Counted from the first letter of the stretch, positions 11,369 through 19,972 are shown. The stretch is 64,000 nucleotides of DNA from Desulfovibrio desulfuricans DSM 642 (GCF_000420465.1 NZ_ATUZ01000015.1:186001-250000); one strand, 5' to 3'. Notes: generated by a model not told the origin, from the sequence alone. Numbers and translations: made by a program.

Positions 11369-11645
11369 GCGTGAACTGCCTTAAAGCATTGGGTTTGCGC
11401 GCAAAAAACGGCGCTTGCCCGTGGTGCGGAAAAAACATCGTGAGCCGTCGGGCAGCATGCCCTTGCGCAGCAGTAAAGCTACCCGGCAAGCGCAGCTGTA
11501 GCGCTTTCGGGCTGTCGCCCAAGGGGCGAAAGTGAGCTGCTCAAGGCTTTTTGCTCCAAAACGTGGCGACTCCCGCAAGATTGCATGCCAACTCAAAACG
11601 GGACACTGAAACGGGGGTTTTCCCCAGGTGGAAATGCGCCTGAAG
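11369..11645 (-). other. 277-nt spacer between yqeY and mutS2 with a structured segment
   Basis: No gene is supported here. On the minus strand it is the mutS2 leader. A compound hairpin is visible at 11502-11534: CGCTTTCG pairs with CGAAAGTG (one G-U) around an inner GGGC/GCCC stem. The spacer is long for this otherwise compact operon, so an internal promoter or processing site is possible, but I could not identify convincing -35/-10 boxes. Confidence 0.35.
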
Positions 11646-12113
11646 CTACGGCTGGAGGCGTTTTTTGACAGCTTCCGAAAGAGCCTTGCCGTCTACACGG
11701 CCTTTGTGGCCCGCCATGATGGCAGAAATGACCTTGCCCATCTCCTTGGGGGAAGTTGCGCCCACTTCGGCCACGGTGGCGTCAATAAGGGCTGCTAGTT
11801 CTTCTGCCGAGAGGGGTTTGGGCAGGTATTCCTTGAGAATGACAAGCTCCGCCGCTTCCTTGTCGGCCAGGTCAGTGCGGTTTGCTGCCGTGAACTGGTC
11901 GATGGAATCCTGCCGCTGCTTGCCTTCCTTGATGATGATATCAAGCATTTCTTCGTCGGCAAGGCTGCCGCCGGGGCGCTTGAGTTCCACCAGGCGATTC
12001 TTCACCGCCGTCTTGAGAAGGCGCAGCACGGTAAGGCGCACACTGTCCTTGGCTTTGTAGGCTTTGATATAGTCAACGTCGATCTGCTCAAAAAGCGTGG
12101 TGGTGACAGTCAT
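11646..12113 (-). CDS. yqeY: GatB/YqeY domain protein
   Basis: 155 residues, the usual size. The whole protein is the helical YqeY fold related to the C-terminal tail of amidotransferase subunit GatB, with conserved segments K-A-K-D-S-V-R-L-T-V-L-R, L-K-E-Y-L-P-K-P-L-S and M-G-K-V-I-S-A-I-M. The function is not settled; a tRNA-related role is suggested by homology to GatB. The frame is open 50 codons further upstream, but that part is not conserved-looking and runs through the hairpins after rpsU, so I start at the ATG at 12111-12113, although no good ribosome site precedes it. yqeY often follows rpsU, as here. Confidence 0.9.
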   Translation of the reverse strand: MTVTTTLFEQIDVDYIKAYKAKDSVRLTVLRLLKTAVKNRLVELKRPGGSLADEEMLDIIIKEGKQRQDSIDQFTAANRTDLADKEAAELVILKEYLPKPLSAEELAALIDATVAEVGATSPKEMGKVISAIMAGHKGRVDGKALSEAVKKRLQP

Positions 12114-12198
12114 GGCGGTGGTGGGGTGGAGGGTGGAGAAAAGCAGAAAACGCGGGAAGCCCGAGGGGCCTCCCGCATAACTGGCCGAATGAACGGAG

Positions 12199-12266
12199 CG
12201 ATGGCTTTGCATCGCCCGGCCTGCCGTTTGCCGGGCAATGCCCTGCAAAGCGGCGCAAGGCATTGC
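12199..12266 (-). repeat. Chain of three short inverted repeats between rpsU and yqeY
   Basis: Three adjacent hairpins can be drawn: CGATG/CATCG (12199-12214), GCCCGGC/GCCGGGC (12214-12236) and GCAATGCC/GGCATTGC (12235-12266). The last two share two bases, so they compete. None has a U-tract on the minus strand, which argues against a simple terminator. The set may partially terminate or process the transcript so that rpsU is made in excess of downstream genes. Confidence 0.5.
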
Positions 12267-12269
12267 TGC

Positions 12270-12473
12270 CTAGGCCATGTTCATCTTCCTGATTTTTTTC
12301 AACAGCCGCTTCCGGGCGGCGGCCTTCTTCTTTTTACGCATAACGCTGGGCTTTTCGTAGTGCTGGCGTTTCTTCATTTCAGAAAGAACGCCCGCCTTTT
12401 CTACCTGCTTCTTAAAGCGGCGCAGTGCGATGTCGAAGTTATAGTCGTCGTCGTTAAGAAAAACTCCGGGCAA
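12270..12473 (-). CDS. rpsU: 30S ribosomal protein S21
   Basis: 67 residues, starting P-G-V-F-L-N-D-D-D after the initiator. S21 binds near the 3-prime end of 16S rRNA and helps initiation. The core [13 protein letters not shown] and [19 protein letters not shown] are diagnostic, and the tail is basic. The frame could start at a GTG at 12480-12482, but that GTG is part of an extended Shine-Dalgarno sequence (AAGGGGGTGAT), and S21 proteins normally begin M-P-G-V. I therefore choose the TTG at 12471-12473. It is the first gene of the rpsU-yqeY-mutS2-dnaG-rpoD operon. Confidence 0.93.
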   Translation of the reverse strand: MPGVFLNDDDYNFDIALRRFKKQVEKAGVLSEMKKRQHYEKPSVMRKKKKAAARKRLLKKIRKMNMA

Positions 12474-12477
12474 GAAA

Positions 12478-12488
12478 ATCACCCCCTT
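12478..12488 (-). promoter_or_regulatory. Extended Shine-Dalgarno sequence that fixes the rpsU start
   Basis: Reads AAGGGGGTGAT on the minus strand, one mismatch from the full anti-16S complement AAGGAGGTGAT. The AGGGGG core lies about 8 nt before the TTG start at 12473. An in-frame GTG inside it is therefore better read as part of the ribosome site than as a start codon. Confidence 0.7.
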
Positions 12489-12544
12489 CGGCGGTGGGGC
12501 ACAGCTCTAGACCGTGGCCCGCAAAATATGAACTACTCTTTTAG

Positions 12545-12580
12545 CCCGCACTTTAGAAAAAGGCAAGCCTCAAGTGCGGG
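12545..12580 (-). repeat. Inverted repeat in the rpsU leader
   Basis: Nine-base arms CCCGCACTT / AAGTGCGGG flank an 18-nt interior, about 72 nt upstream of the rpsU start. No T-run follows on the minus strand. It could be a leader hairpin or a protein-binding dyad controlling the operon. The rest of 12489-12753 shows no gene I can support. Confidence 0.5.
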
Positions 12581-12753
12581 AAAATGAATATTTTCCGCAA
12601 AAGGTGGCAGCTTTTCAAACTTTTGATTCCCAGCGGCAATGCAGAGGAGTCTCTTCAGGGTGCATCGGGTGCACCGCTGACGAGGTGTTCTTTGCCTTGC
12701 CGCTGGGCAAAAGCAGTCGACAACAGCCTTGCGGCTGCTGGCGTAAATCAAAA

Positions 12754-12779
12754 AGCCGCTATGCCAGAGCATAACGGCT
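12754..12779 (-). terminator. Rho-independent terminator of the HU gene
   Basis: On the minus strand AGCCGTTATGC pairs with GCATAGCGGCT around a TCTG loop, with one A/C mismatch. It is followed directly by TTTTTGATTT and starts 5 nt after the HU stop codon. Confidence 0.85.
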
Positions 12780-12784
12780 CAAGC

Positions 12785-13057
12785 TTAATTCAGGGAGTCC
12801 TTAAGCATTTTGCCGGGACGGAATTTGAGAATTTTGCAGGCGGGAATGGTCAGCGTATCGCCGGTGCGCGGGTTGCGCCCCTGGCGAGCTTTGCGGGTTT
12901 CTACCGCAAAGGTGCCAAAACCCGTGAGGGTCAGTTTGGACTCTTTTACAAGAGCGTCTTCCACAGAAGCAAGAAAAGCATTGAGGGCACGCTCGGCGGC
13001 AGCCTTGGTCAGGTTTGCCTTGGCGGCGATTTTTTCAACCAGATCAGCTTTAGTCAT
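12785..13057 (-). CDS. hup: HU-family DNA-binding protein
   Basis: 90 residues, the size of HU/IHF subunits. It begins M-T-K-A-D-L-V-E-K-I-A and carries the family signature G-F-G-T-F, then R-K-A-R-Q-G-R-N-P-R-T-G, the beta-arm that inserts into the DNA minor groove. HU bends and compacts DNA as a dimer. An upstream in-frame ATG exists, but an AGGAGG ribosome site about 8 nt before this ATG decides the start. The gene stands alone between two structured regions. Whether it is HU or an IHF-like paralogue cannot be fixed; the sequence is more HU-like. Confidence 0.95.
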   Translation of the reverse strand: MTKADLVEKIAAKANLTKAAAERALNAFLASVEDALVKESKLTLTGFGTFAVETRKARQGRNPRTGDTLTIPACKILKFRPGKMLKDSLN

Positions 13058-13110
13058 CAGCACATCCTCCTGAAAATTCCCCGGCTTGAGTTGTTCTGCC
13101 AGCAAGCTCA

Positions 13111-13126
13111 GGCGGCAAATGCCGCC
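13111..13126 (-). repeat. Short perfect hairpin in the rsmA-hup spacer
   Basis: GGCGGC-AAAT-GCCGCC lies 54 nt upstream of the HU start. It has no U-tract. It may reduce read-through from rsmA or shape the HU leader. Confidence 0.4.
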
Positions 13127-13168
13127 AAGCGTTACGTTTTAAAAGACAGTGCGTAAACTCAAAACTTT

Positions 13169-13990
13169 TTATGCATTATTGTCAAGCTGATCGGCCCAAA
13201 AAGCGGCTAGAGCCTGAAAATCTTTGTTGGCAAGGGCTTCAGGCCGCAGGCTTGGGTCGATGCCTGTCTTTTCCAGCGCGGCCTCAAGCCCCGGCTGACC
13301 GCTACGTCTGAAAACGCCGCCAAGCTGTTTGCGGCGCTGCTGAAAACACACGCGCAAGAGCCTCGCCAGAATCTCGGGGTGGGCTGGTCTGCGTTCCGAC
13401 GGGAGCGGATCAAAAGAAAGCACGGCAGAATCCACCTTGGGCGGCGGGCTGAAAGCCCCCGGCCCCACAATAAATTCCATGCGCGGGCGGGCGTAGCTTT
13501 GCACCCAGACCGAAAGCGCGCCATAGTGATTGGTGTTGGGCTGGGCAGCCAGCCTCTGTCCCACCTCTTTTTGCACCATAAAGGCAGCGCGCTGCCAGCC
13601 CGTTGCGCGCGAAACAATGTCCCATATGAGGGGCGAGGCCACGTTGTAGGGCAGGTTGCCTATGATTTTCCAAGGTTTTTCGGGCGTGATGCGCCGCCAG
13701 TCAAAGCGCAGGGCATCGGTCAGCACCGCCTGGGTGCGGGCCTCGCCAAGACGCTGGCGCTCAGCCGCCCAATGGCGATCTTTTTCAAGCAGCAGCAGGC
13801 GGGCGTGAGGCTGCTCCTCAATGGCGCGGGTGAGCGCGCCGGGGCCGGGGCCGATCTCAAGCACCATGTCTTCGGGCTTGGGCAGCAGCAGCATGGCAAT
13901 GCGGCGGCAGATGTCCTCGCGCTTCAAAAAGTGCTGGCCGAGGCTTTTTTTTGCGCGGGGCTGGCCGTGTGTGGATTCTTGGTGCTGCAT
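13169..13990 (-). CDS. rsmA: 16S rRNA (adenine1518/1519-N6)-dimethyltransferase
   Basis: 273 residues (also called KsgA). It dimethylates two adjacent adenines in helix 45 of 16S rRNA late in 30S assembly. The SAM-binding motif I V-L-E-I-G-P-G-P-G-A-L-T is at 43-54 and the catalytic N-L-P-Y-N at 112-116, with K-S-L-G-Q-H-F-L near the N terminus as in other KsgA proteins. It starts 6 nt after the upstream EF-G gene with a GAGG site overlapping that junction, so the pair is probably co-transcribed. Confidence 0.96.
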   Translation of the reverse strand: MQHQESTHGQPRAKKSLGQHFLKREDICRRIAMLLLPKPEDMVLEIGPGPGALTRAIEEQPHARLLLLEKDRHWAAERQRLGEARTQAVLTDALRFDWRRITPEKPWKIIGNLPYNVASPLIWDIVSRATGWQRAAFMVQKEVGQRLAAQPNTNHYGALSVWVQSYARPRMEFIVGPGAFSPPPKVDSAVLSFDPLPSERRPAHPEILARLLRVCFQQRRKQLGGVFRRSGQPGLEAALEKTGIDPSLRPEALANKDFQALAAFWADQLDNNA

Positions 13991-13996
13991 GGTTCC

Positions 13997-16036
13997 TCAG
14001 GGCAGATCAAAGCGGTCAAAGGTCATTACCAGCCCGGCGCGGCCCTGTGTGGCCGAGCGCAGGGAGGTGGAAAAGCCGAACAGGCGGCGCAGGGGGGCTG
14101 TGCCGCGCAGGGTTTTGCGTCCGCCGTGGTCTTCCATATCCTCAACCTTGCCGCCACAGGTGGTGAACATGGTAATGGACGCACCAAGGAAGTCTTCCGG
14201 CACGGTAATTTCCACGCGCATCACAGGCTCCAGAACCACGGGAGTTGCCGCCGCCAGTGCCTCGCGCAGGGCTTGCCCGGCGGCCATGCGGCTACCGGGA
14301 ACAGTTGTCAGGCCTTCCTGCCTGTCCACCGCAGTGAGGGTCACGGCCACATCTTCAATGGGGTAGCCTGTCAGATCGCCGCATTGCAGTGCATCGCGCA
14401 CGCCTTCAAGGGCGGCGTCCAGATAGACCCTGGGCAGAATTTTGCGGGCTTCGGCGGCATCCTGCGGCAAAAAGTCGCCCACTTCAACCACATTGCCCGT
14501 GCCCCGGGCGCGTGGCGCAACACGCAGGGCCGCAGAGCCATGATGGCGCTCCTTGCCCATTTCGCGGTCAAAGACAGAGGCCACCTCGGCCTCCTTGCGC
14601 ACGGTTTCGCGCAGCACAACCTGCGGATTGCCCGCGCGGGGGCTGATGCCGTATTCGCGCTGCATGCGCTCCAGCAGAACGTCCAGATGCAGCTCGCCCA
14701 TGCCGGAAACCATGCGAGAGCCTGTGTCGTCGTCCAGCCGCGTCAGCAGGGTGGGGTCTTCTTCCGTATAGCGCGCGAGCGCTTCGTCCAGAATCTTGCC
14801 TTCGTCCGCATTGCGGGGCTCCAGCGCAAGGGTGATGACGGGCGCGTACGCATCAATGCTTTCCAGTGCAAGCTGCCGTTCGCGGGCGGTATAGGTTTCG
14901 CCCGTATGCCCGCGCAGGCCCACCACGACCACGATTTCGCCCGCCTCGGCGCATTCCACCTGCTCCCGCCTGTCGGCATGCGGACGGTAGATGCGGCCCA
15001 GGCGGTCATCCTTGCCGCTGGCGGTATTGCGCAGGCTTTCACCCTCGTGGATGCGGCCCGCGTACATGCGTACAAAGGCCAGCTTGCGGCCGTTTTCCAT
15101 GAGCACTTTAAAAACCAGCGCCGCAGCGGGGGCATCTGGCGTTGCCTCCACAATGATTTCCCGACCATCGGCATCGTGCCCCACCGGGGCCGGAACATCA
15201 GCAGGCGAGGGCAGCAGGGCGCACACGGCATCAAGCACGGGTTGCACACCCATGTTGCGCAGGGCCGAGCCGCAGAAAACGGGCGTGAGCGTGCGGGCCA
15301 GCGTGGCGCGCCGCAGGGCCGCGTTGATGTCGGCCAGGGTGAAGGTGCCTTCCAGATAGGGTTCCACAAAGGCGTCATCCGCCTCGCCAAGCTTTTCCAG
15401 CAGAATTTCGCGCCAGGGGGCGGCGATGGCGGCTTCTTCTTCCGTAAAGGGCGCGTGGTGTACGGTCTGGCCCTGATCCGCCGGGTCAAAGGTCAGGCTT
15501 TGCTCGTTCACAAGATCAAGCACTGCGCGGAAATCTTCGCCCTGTCCAAGGGGGATGGTCACGGCAACGGCATTGGTTTGCAGGCGCTGGCGCATGGCCT
15601 CGAGCACTGCTTCAAAATCCGCGCCCAGGCGGTCTATCTTATTGATAAAGGCGATCTTGGGAACGTTGAAATCTTCCGACTGCCGCCACACGGTTTCCGA
15701 CTGCGGTTCAACCCCGCCCACGGCGCAAAACACGCCCACGGCCCCGTCCAGCACGCGCAGGGCGCGTTCCACTTCAATGGTAAAGTCCACATGGCCGGGC
15801 GTGTCGATGAGGTTGATGGTATTTTCGCCCCACTGGCAGGTGGTGCAGGCCGACATGATGGTGATGCCGCGCTCCTGCTCCTCCGGCATGTAGTCCATGG
15901 TGGCCGAGCCGTTGTGCACCTCGCCCATACGGTGAATTTTGCGGCTGTAGAACAGCATGCGCTCGGAAAGCGTGGTCTTGCCCGCGTCGATATGGGCAAT
16001 AATGCCTATGTTGCGGATATGCTTGATGCTGGGCAT
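13997..16036 (-). CDS. Elongation factor G paralogue
   Basis: 679 residues with all EF-G domains. GTPase motifs: G1 A-H-I-D-A-G-K-T (14-21), R-G-I-T-I switch (56-60), G3 D-T-P-G-H (78-82) and N-K-I-D (132-135); domain II and C-terminal domains III-V follow. EF-G drives translocation and, with RRF, ribosome recycling. It is not in a str operon (rpsL-rpsG-fusA-tuf), so it is likely a second EF-G; specialised paralogues in other bacteria handle recycling or stress. The switch region reads T-I-M-S-A-C-T-T-C-Q-W instead of the usual T-I-T-S-A-A-T-T. A GGGAG site 7 nt upstream supports the start. Which EF-G step it performs is unknown. Confidence 0.9.
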   Translation of the reverse strand: MPSIKHIRNIGIIAHIDAGKTTLSERMLFYSRKIHRMGEVHNGSATMDYMPEEQERGITIMSACTTCQWGENTINLIDTPGHVDFTIEVERALRVLDGAVGVFCAVGGVEPQSETVWRQSEDFNVPKIAFINKIDRLGADFEAVLEAMRQRLQTNAVAVTIPLGQGEDFRAVLDLVNEQSLTFDPADQGQTVHHAPFTEEEAAIAAPWREILLEKLGEADDAFVEPYLEGTFTLADINAALRRATLARTLTPVFCGSALRNMGVQPVLDAVCALLPSPADVPAPVGHDADGREIIVEATPDAPAAALVFKVLMENGRKLAFVRMYAGRIHEGESLRNTASGKDDRLGRIYRPHADRREQVECAEAGEIVVVVGLRGHTGETYTARERQLALESIDAYAPVITLALEPRNADEGKILDEALARYTEEDPTLLTRLDDDTGSRMVSGMGELHLDVLLERMQREYGISPRAGNPQVVLRETVRKEAEVASVFDREMGKERHHGSAALRVAPRARGTGNVVEVGDFLPQDAAEARKILPRVYLDAALEGVRDALQCGDLTGYPIEDVAVTLTAVDRQEGLTTVPGSRMAAGQALREALAAATPVVLEPVMRVEITVPEDFLGASITMFTTCGGKVEDMEDHGGRKTLRGTAPLRRLFGFSTSLRSATQGRAGLVMTFDRFDLP

Positions 16037-16095
16037 GGTTTTGCTCCCAAGGCGAGGTGTTTCTGAATGATTACGGCTTTTTCAGGCGCAGGGCA

Positions 16096-16149
16096 AGGCT
16101 GGCCGCCGCAGCTTCCCCATGCTGTGCGGGGAAGCAGGGCAGCCAGCCT
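16096..16149 (-). repeat. Two-tier hairpin between the argH-linked unknown gene and EF-G
   Basis: Inner arms GCTTCCCC/GGGGAAGC (16111-16118 with 16128-16135) sit inside outer arms AGGCTGG/CCAGCCT (16096-16102 with 16143-16149). No T-run follows on the minus strand. It probably marks the end of the arginine operon or the start of the EF-G leader. Confidence 0.5.
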
Positions 16150-16226
16150 GCAAAGAAGCCTTGGCGAAGATTCAATTGAGAACGCCCGATGACCTGGCGC
16201 GGTGCGTGGCGCGAATTTGCGACGGA

Positions 16227-17099
16227 TTACAGCAGCCCGAATGCCTGCCGTTGCACGCGGAAGAAGTCGGGCGTGAGGCCGGGGTGCAGCCAGAAGCCCT
16301 CGCAGCCCGGCGTGAGCGCGGGCGCGCCACTGTAGGGGAATGGCCCGGTGCGGCGCTCGCGGCAATGCCCAAGGGCGGCCACGGGCGCAAGGTAGGTGGC
16401 GTCAGGGGTGAGGCGCAAGGAGGTATCGAGCGCTGTTTCCAGAGCCTCGGCCTGCGCAAAGGCCATCGCCTCAAGGTCAAAGGCTTCGGGCTTGGGCAGG
16501 CACAGGATGGGAGAGCGCCGCTCCTCGTAACAGGGCAGTTCCAGCGCCCGCGCCGCCGCGCCCACGCCGTCCAGCTCTCCCCTGTGCAGCAGCACCAGCC
16601 GCCCCGGCCCTGGCTGGGTTTCTTCCAGCAGGGTGCAGAGGCCAGCGCTGTCCAGAACAAAGATGTCTTCCACACCAGCCAGCTCCAGCGTGACCAGAGC
16701 ATTCCTGCTGGGTGCGCCGCCCACGCACACGGCCCCCACAAGGGGCACGCCGCCAAGCAGGGCGGGCATGCAGGCTGCGGCAAGGCGGGCCGCAGCGGCG
16801 TATGCGGGCGTAAAGGCAATGACCGCCCAGGGCGCGGGGTGCGCGATGGAGCGCCGCCAGAAGCCCAGATGCGCGTTGCGCACCTCGTTGCGCTGGCTGG
16901 TGGTGGACTCGCCAAAGTGCATGTGGGCCAGAGCCAGCCCCGTTTTGATTGCGGCGCGCAGGGCGGCAGGCGTGGCCTCATAGGCCTCTGCGGCGAGGTC
17001 GTCGTCCAGCCGCGCGTCTTCGGCCCACTGGGGCCAGCACACGGCGGAGGGGGCTTCCGTCCCCATATCCTGCCGGTTTTCGGTATCAAAAATGGACAT
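16227..17099 (-). CDS. Hypothetical protein downstream of argH
   Basis: 290 residues, soluble, no signal peptide. No family is recognised with confidence. The middle (G-G-V-P-L-V-G-A-V-C-V-G, then L-E-L-A-G-V-E-D-I-F-V-L) has the alternating glycine/hydrophobic look of a Rossmann-like core and faintly recalls NAD-binding halves of aldehyde or histidinol dehydrogenases; this is only an impression. The start is set by a GGAG site 9 nt before the ATG at 17097-17099, overlapping the argH stop. A longer frame to 17150 and an overlapping frame at 16172-17089 are rejected as less protein-like. It is the third gene after argG and argH, so a role linked to amino-acid metabolism is plausible but unproven. 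Confidence 0.7.
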   Translation of the reverse strand: MSIFDTENRQDMGTEAPSAVCWPQWAEDARLDDDLAAEAYEATPAALRAAIKTGLALAHMHFGESTTSQRNEVRNAHLGFWRRSIAHPAPWAVIAFTPAYAAAARLAAACMPALLGGVPLVGAVCVGGAPSRNALVTLELAGVEDIFVLDSAGLCTLLEETQPGPGRLVLLHRGELDGVGAAARALELPCYEERRSPILCLPKPEAFDLEAMAFAQAEALETALDTSLRLTPDATYLAPVAALGHCRERRTGPFPYSGAPALTPGCEGFWLHPGLTPDFFRVQRQAFGLL

Positions 17100-17116
17100 G
17101 GCGTTCGGCTCCGTTC

Positions 17117-18517
17117 TCAGTTTTCCTCGCCCAGATTCTGCCCGAGCCACTGGTGGATCTGTTCAAGCTGTGTTTCCACAGAGCGGGGGCCGGTGCCACC
17201 GGGGGTTTCGCGGCGGCTTACTGCTGCGGCATATTCCAGAATGGGAAAAACCGAGTCGTCAATGCGCGACTCGAGGCTCTGGAGTTCGCCAAGAGTGAGG
17301 TCTTCAAGGCCTTTGCCAGCCTTTTCGGCCATAGCCACGGCCTGACCTGTGATGTGGTGCGCCTCGCGGAAGGGAATACCCTTGCCCACGAGGTAGTCCG
17401 CCAGTTCTGTGGCGTTGAGGAAGCCAGCCTTGCAGGCCTCGCGCATGCGGTCGGTGCGGAAGGTCAGTTCTTCCAGCATGCCCGCCATGAGGCGTAGCGA
17501 TGCTTCAACGGTGCGGTCGGCATCAAGGAAGCCTTCCTTGTCTTCCTGCATATCGCGGTTGTAGGCTAGGGGCAGACCCTTCATGACCGTAAGCAGGCCC
17601 GTCAGCGCACCATAGACGCGCCCGGTCTTGCCGCGCATGAGTTCAGCCACGTCAGGGTTTTTCTTTTGCGGCATGATGGACGAGCCTGTGGAATAGCCGT
17701 CAGAAAGGCGCACAAAGCCAAAGGCGGGGTTGGCCCATAGGATGATTTCTTCGCACAGGCGCGAGAGGTGCATCATGATGGTTGAGCCGTCAAAAAGTGC
17801 TTCAAGCACAAAATCGCGGTCAGAAACGGCGTCCATGGAGTTGCCGTAAATTTCTGCAAAACCCACTTCGTCCGCCACACTCTGCGGGTCGAGGGGGTAG
17901 GTGGTTCCGGCCAGGGCCGCAGCGCCCAAGGGCGAAATGCGCACGCGCTCAAGGGTGTCTTCAAGTCGCATGGCATCCCGGCGGAACATCCAGGCATAGG
18001 CCAGCAGGTGGTGGGCAAGGCTTACAGGCTGGGCCGGTTGCAGATGGGTGCAGCCGGGCAGGATGTCCGTCTTGTGCTCCGCGGCCTTGTCGGCCAGCAC
18101 GGAGCACAGCAGGGCCGCGCGCTGACGCCAGGTTTCGAGGCGGTCGGCCACAAAGAGGCGGAAGGTCAGGCCCACCTGATCGTTGCGGCTGCGGCCAGTG
18201 TGCAGTTTTTTGCCCACATCGCCCACAAGCTCGGTGAGGCGTGCTTCAATATTCATGTGCACGTCTTCCAGCTCGGGCTTCCACACAAAGTTGCCAGCTT
18301 CGATTTCTTCGCGCACACGGTCCAGACCGTTGACCAGAATCCGCGCCTCGTTCTGGCTGATGACGCCCTGGCGGCCCAGCATGCGGGCATGCGCCTGTGA
18401 CGCGCGGATATCCTGGGCGTAGAGCGCCCTGTCGTAGGATTGCGAATCCGTATACTGGGCCACGGCTTCCTTGGGGCCTTCGGCAAAGCGGCCGCCCCAG
18501 CTCTGGTTGGTCTTCAT
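17117..18517 (-). CDS. argH: Argininosuccinate lyase
   Basis: 466 residues. ArgH splits argininosuccinate into arginine and fumarate, the last arginine step. Fumarase/aspartase superfamily motifs are complete: H-T-G-R-S-R-N-D-Q (106-114), T-H-L-Q-P-A-Q-P (157-164) and the signature [12 protein letters not shown] (278-289) holding the catalytic serine loop. An in-frame ATG 65 codons upstream is rejected because family members begin close to W-G-G-R-F. It follows argG after a 218-nt spacer with two hairpins. Confidence 0.96.
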   Translation of the reverse strand: MKTNQSWGGRFAEGPKEAVAQYTDSQSYDRALYAQDIRASQAHARMLGRQGVISQNEARILVNGLDRVREEIEAGNFVWKPELEDVHMNIEARLTELVGDVGKKLHTGRSRNDQVGLTFRLFVADRLETWRQRAALLCSVLADKAAEHKTDILPGCTHLQPAQPVSLAHHLLAYAWMFRRDAMRLEDTLERVRISPLGAAALAGTTYPLDPQSVADEVGFAEIYGNSMDAVSDRDFVLEALFDGSTIMMHLSRLCEEIILWANPAFGFVRLSDGYSTGSSIMPQKKNPDVAELMRGKTGRVYGALTGLLTVMKGLPLAYNRDMQEDKEGFLDADRTVEASLRLMAGMLEELTFRTDRMREACKAGFLNATELADYLVGKGIPFREAHHITGQAVAMAEKAGKGLEDLTLGELQSLESRIDDSVFPILEYAAAVSRRETPGGTGPRSVETQLEQIHQWLGQNLGEEN

Positions 18518-18547
18518 GGTCTGTCCGTTTTCTGTAAAAAATGAATC

Positions 18548-18726
18548 GGGGGAAGCCGCGTTGCTCGTGGCGAACGCCGTTTCCCCCGGAACCTGTCCCG
18601 TCAAATCTCTGCAAAACATGCGGCAATGCCGCCAATGGCCGAGCCCGGGATGGCGCAGGCTCCGGGGAAAGCGCCCGATATTCCACACCCCCGCATGCCG
18701 CCGTATTTTCAAGGCTGCATGCGGGG
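18548..18726 (-). repeat. Two inverted repeats in the argG-argH spacer
   Basis: GGGGGAA/TTCCCCC arms span about 18548-18586, and CCCCGCATGC/GCATGCGGGG (10-bp arms, 18-nt interior) spans 18689-18726, just after the argG stop. Neither has a U-tract on the minus strand. They may protect the argG mRNA end or lower argH expression. Confidence 0.5.
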
Positions 18727-18735
18727 CGTTTCAGT

Positions 18736-19941
18736 CTACTTGCCGAGCTTGCTCTGCACAGCGGCGTGCAGGCGCAGGCGCAGGCTGTTGAGGCGGATAA
18801 AGCCAGCGGCATCCTTGTGATCGTAGTTGCCGCCTTCAAAGGTGGCCAGATCTTCGGAGAAGAGCGAGTTGAGGGAGGTGCGGGCCAGGGGCCACACGCC
18901 GCCCTTGTAGAGCTTGGCGCGCACCGTGCCGGTGACGCACTCCTGCGACTTGTCCATAAAAGCCTGCATGGTTTCGCGCTCGGGCGAATACCAGAAGCCA
19001 TTATACACGCACTGGGAGTAGCGCACGGCCAGCATGTCGCGGATGCCGAGCAGTTCGCGGTCCATGCAGATGCCTTCAAGGTCGCGGTGCAGGGCAAACA
19101 GCAGGGTACCGGCGGGGTTTTCGTACACGCCGCGGCACTTCATGCCCACAAAGCGGTTTTCGACCATGTCGTCGCGGCCAATGCCGTTACGTCCGGCCAT
19201 TTCGCTGAGGGTCTTGATGATGGCGGCGGGGGAGAGGCGTTGACCGTTAACGGCCACAGGGTTGCCCTGCTCGAAATCCACGCTGATGATCTCGGGGGTG
19301 TCGGGTGCTTCTTCCACGGGCACGCAGCGCTGATGGCACGAGGAATCGGGCGCGCTACCGGGATTTTCCAGCTCGCTGCCTTCAAAGCTCGTATGCATCA
19401 TGTTGGCGTCCATGCTGTAGCGCTTGGCTTCGCTGGAGATATGGATGCCGTGCTTTTCGGCAAAGGCCGTGAGGGCCGTGCGCGACATGAGATCCCATTC
19501 GCGCCAGGGGGCGATGACCTTGAGGTCGGGCGCAAGGGCGCTGACGGCAAATTCAAAACGCACCTGATCGTTGCCCTTGCCGGTAGCGCCGTGGGCCACG
19601 GCGTCCGCGCCTTCCTTGCGGGCGATGTCCACAAGGGCCTTGGCGATGAGCGGGCGGGCGATGGAGGTGCCCAGCAGATAGCGGTTTTCGTAGCGGGCAG
19701 CGCCGCGCATCATGGGGAATACAAAGTCTTTGGCCATTTCTTCGCGCAGATCAAGCACGTAGGCCTTGGAAGCGCCGGTCTTGAGCGCTTTTTCTTCCAC
19801 GCCCGTGAGGTCTTCGGGCTGGCCCAGATCGGCGGTAACGGCAATGACCTCACATTTGTAGGTCTCAATGAGCCATTTAAGGATAACGGAAGTATCAAGC
19901 CCGCCCGAATAGGCGAGGACGACTTTTTTTACATTCTGCAT
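18736..19941 (-). CDS. argG: Argininosuccinate synthase
   Basis: 401 residues. ArgG condenses citrulline and aspartate with ATP. The N-terminal PP-loop A-Y-S-G-G-L-D-T-S is at 10-18, and conserved stretches such as [13 protein letters not shown] follow. Codons are open 52 residues upstream, but the chosen ATG has an AGGGGAG ribosome site 6 nt upstream and matches family starts ([14 protein letters not shown]). It is transcribed divergently from carB, placing citrulline use beside carbamoyl-phosphate supply. Confidence 0.97.
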   Translation of the reverse strand: MQNVKKVVLAYSGGLDTSVILKWLIETYKCEVIAVTADLGQPEDLTGVEEKALKTGASKAYVLDLREEMAKDFVFPMMRGAARYENRYLLGTSIARPLIAKALVDIARKEGADAVAHGATGKGNDQVRFEFAVSALAPDLKVIAPWREWDLMSRTALTAFAEKHGIHISSEAKRYSMDANMMHTSFEGSELENPGSAPDSSCHQRCVPVEEAPDTPEIISVDFEQGNPVAVNGQRLSPAAIIKTLSEMAGRNGIGRDDMVENRFVGMKCRGVYENPAGTLLFALHRDLEGICMDRELLGIRDMLAVRYSQCVYNGFWYSPERETMQAFMDKSQECVTGTVRAKLYKGGVWPLARTSLNSLFSEDLATFEGGNYDHKDAAGFIRLNSLRLRLHAAVQSKLGK

Positions 19942-19972
19942 GTGGTGCTCCCCTTGTGGATTCAAGGGAAAA

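Noticed and set aside
9758..11374. 538-residue open frame antisense to mutS2
   Set aside because: Shadow frame; Gly/His/Lys-rich without structure, while mutS2 has Walker and Smr motifs.
12533..12774. Short frames on both strands between rpsU and hup
   Set aside because: They overlap the rpsU leader repeat and the HU terminator and show no protein-like features.
13379..16066. 895-residue open frame antisense to EF-G and rsmA
   Set aside because: It lies entirely opposite two well-identified genes and is His/Gly/Ala-rich without domains, as expected from GC-rich third positions on the other strand.
16172..17089. Overlapping minus-strand frame in the argH-linked unknown gene
   Set aside because: Proline/serine/arginine-biased and cysteine/tryptophan-rich, unlike the neighbouring frame at 16227-17099, which has balanced composition and a ribosome site.
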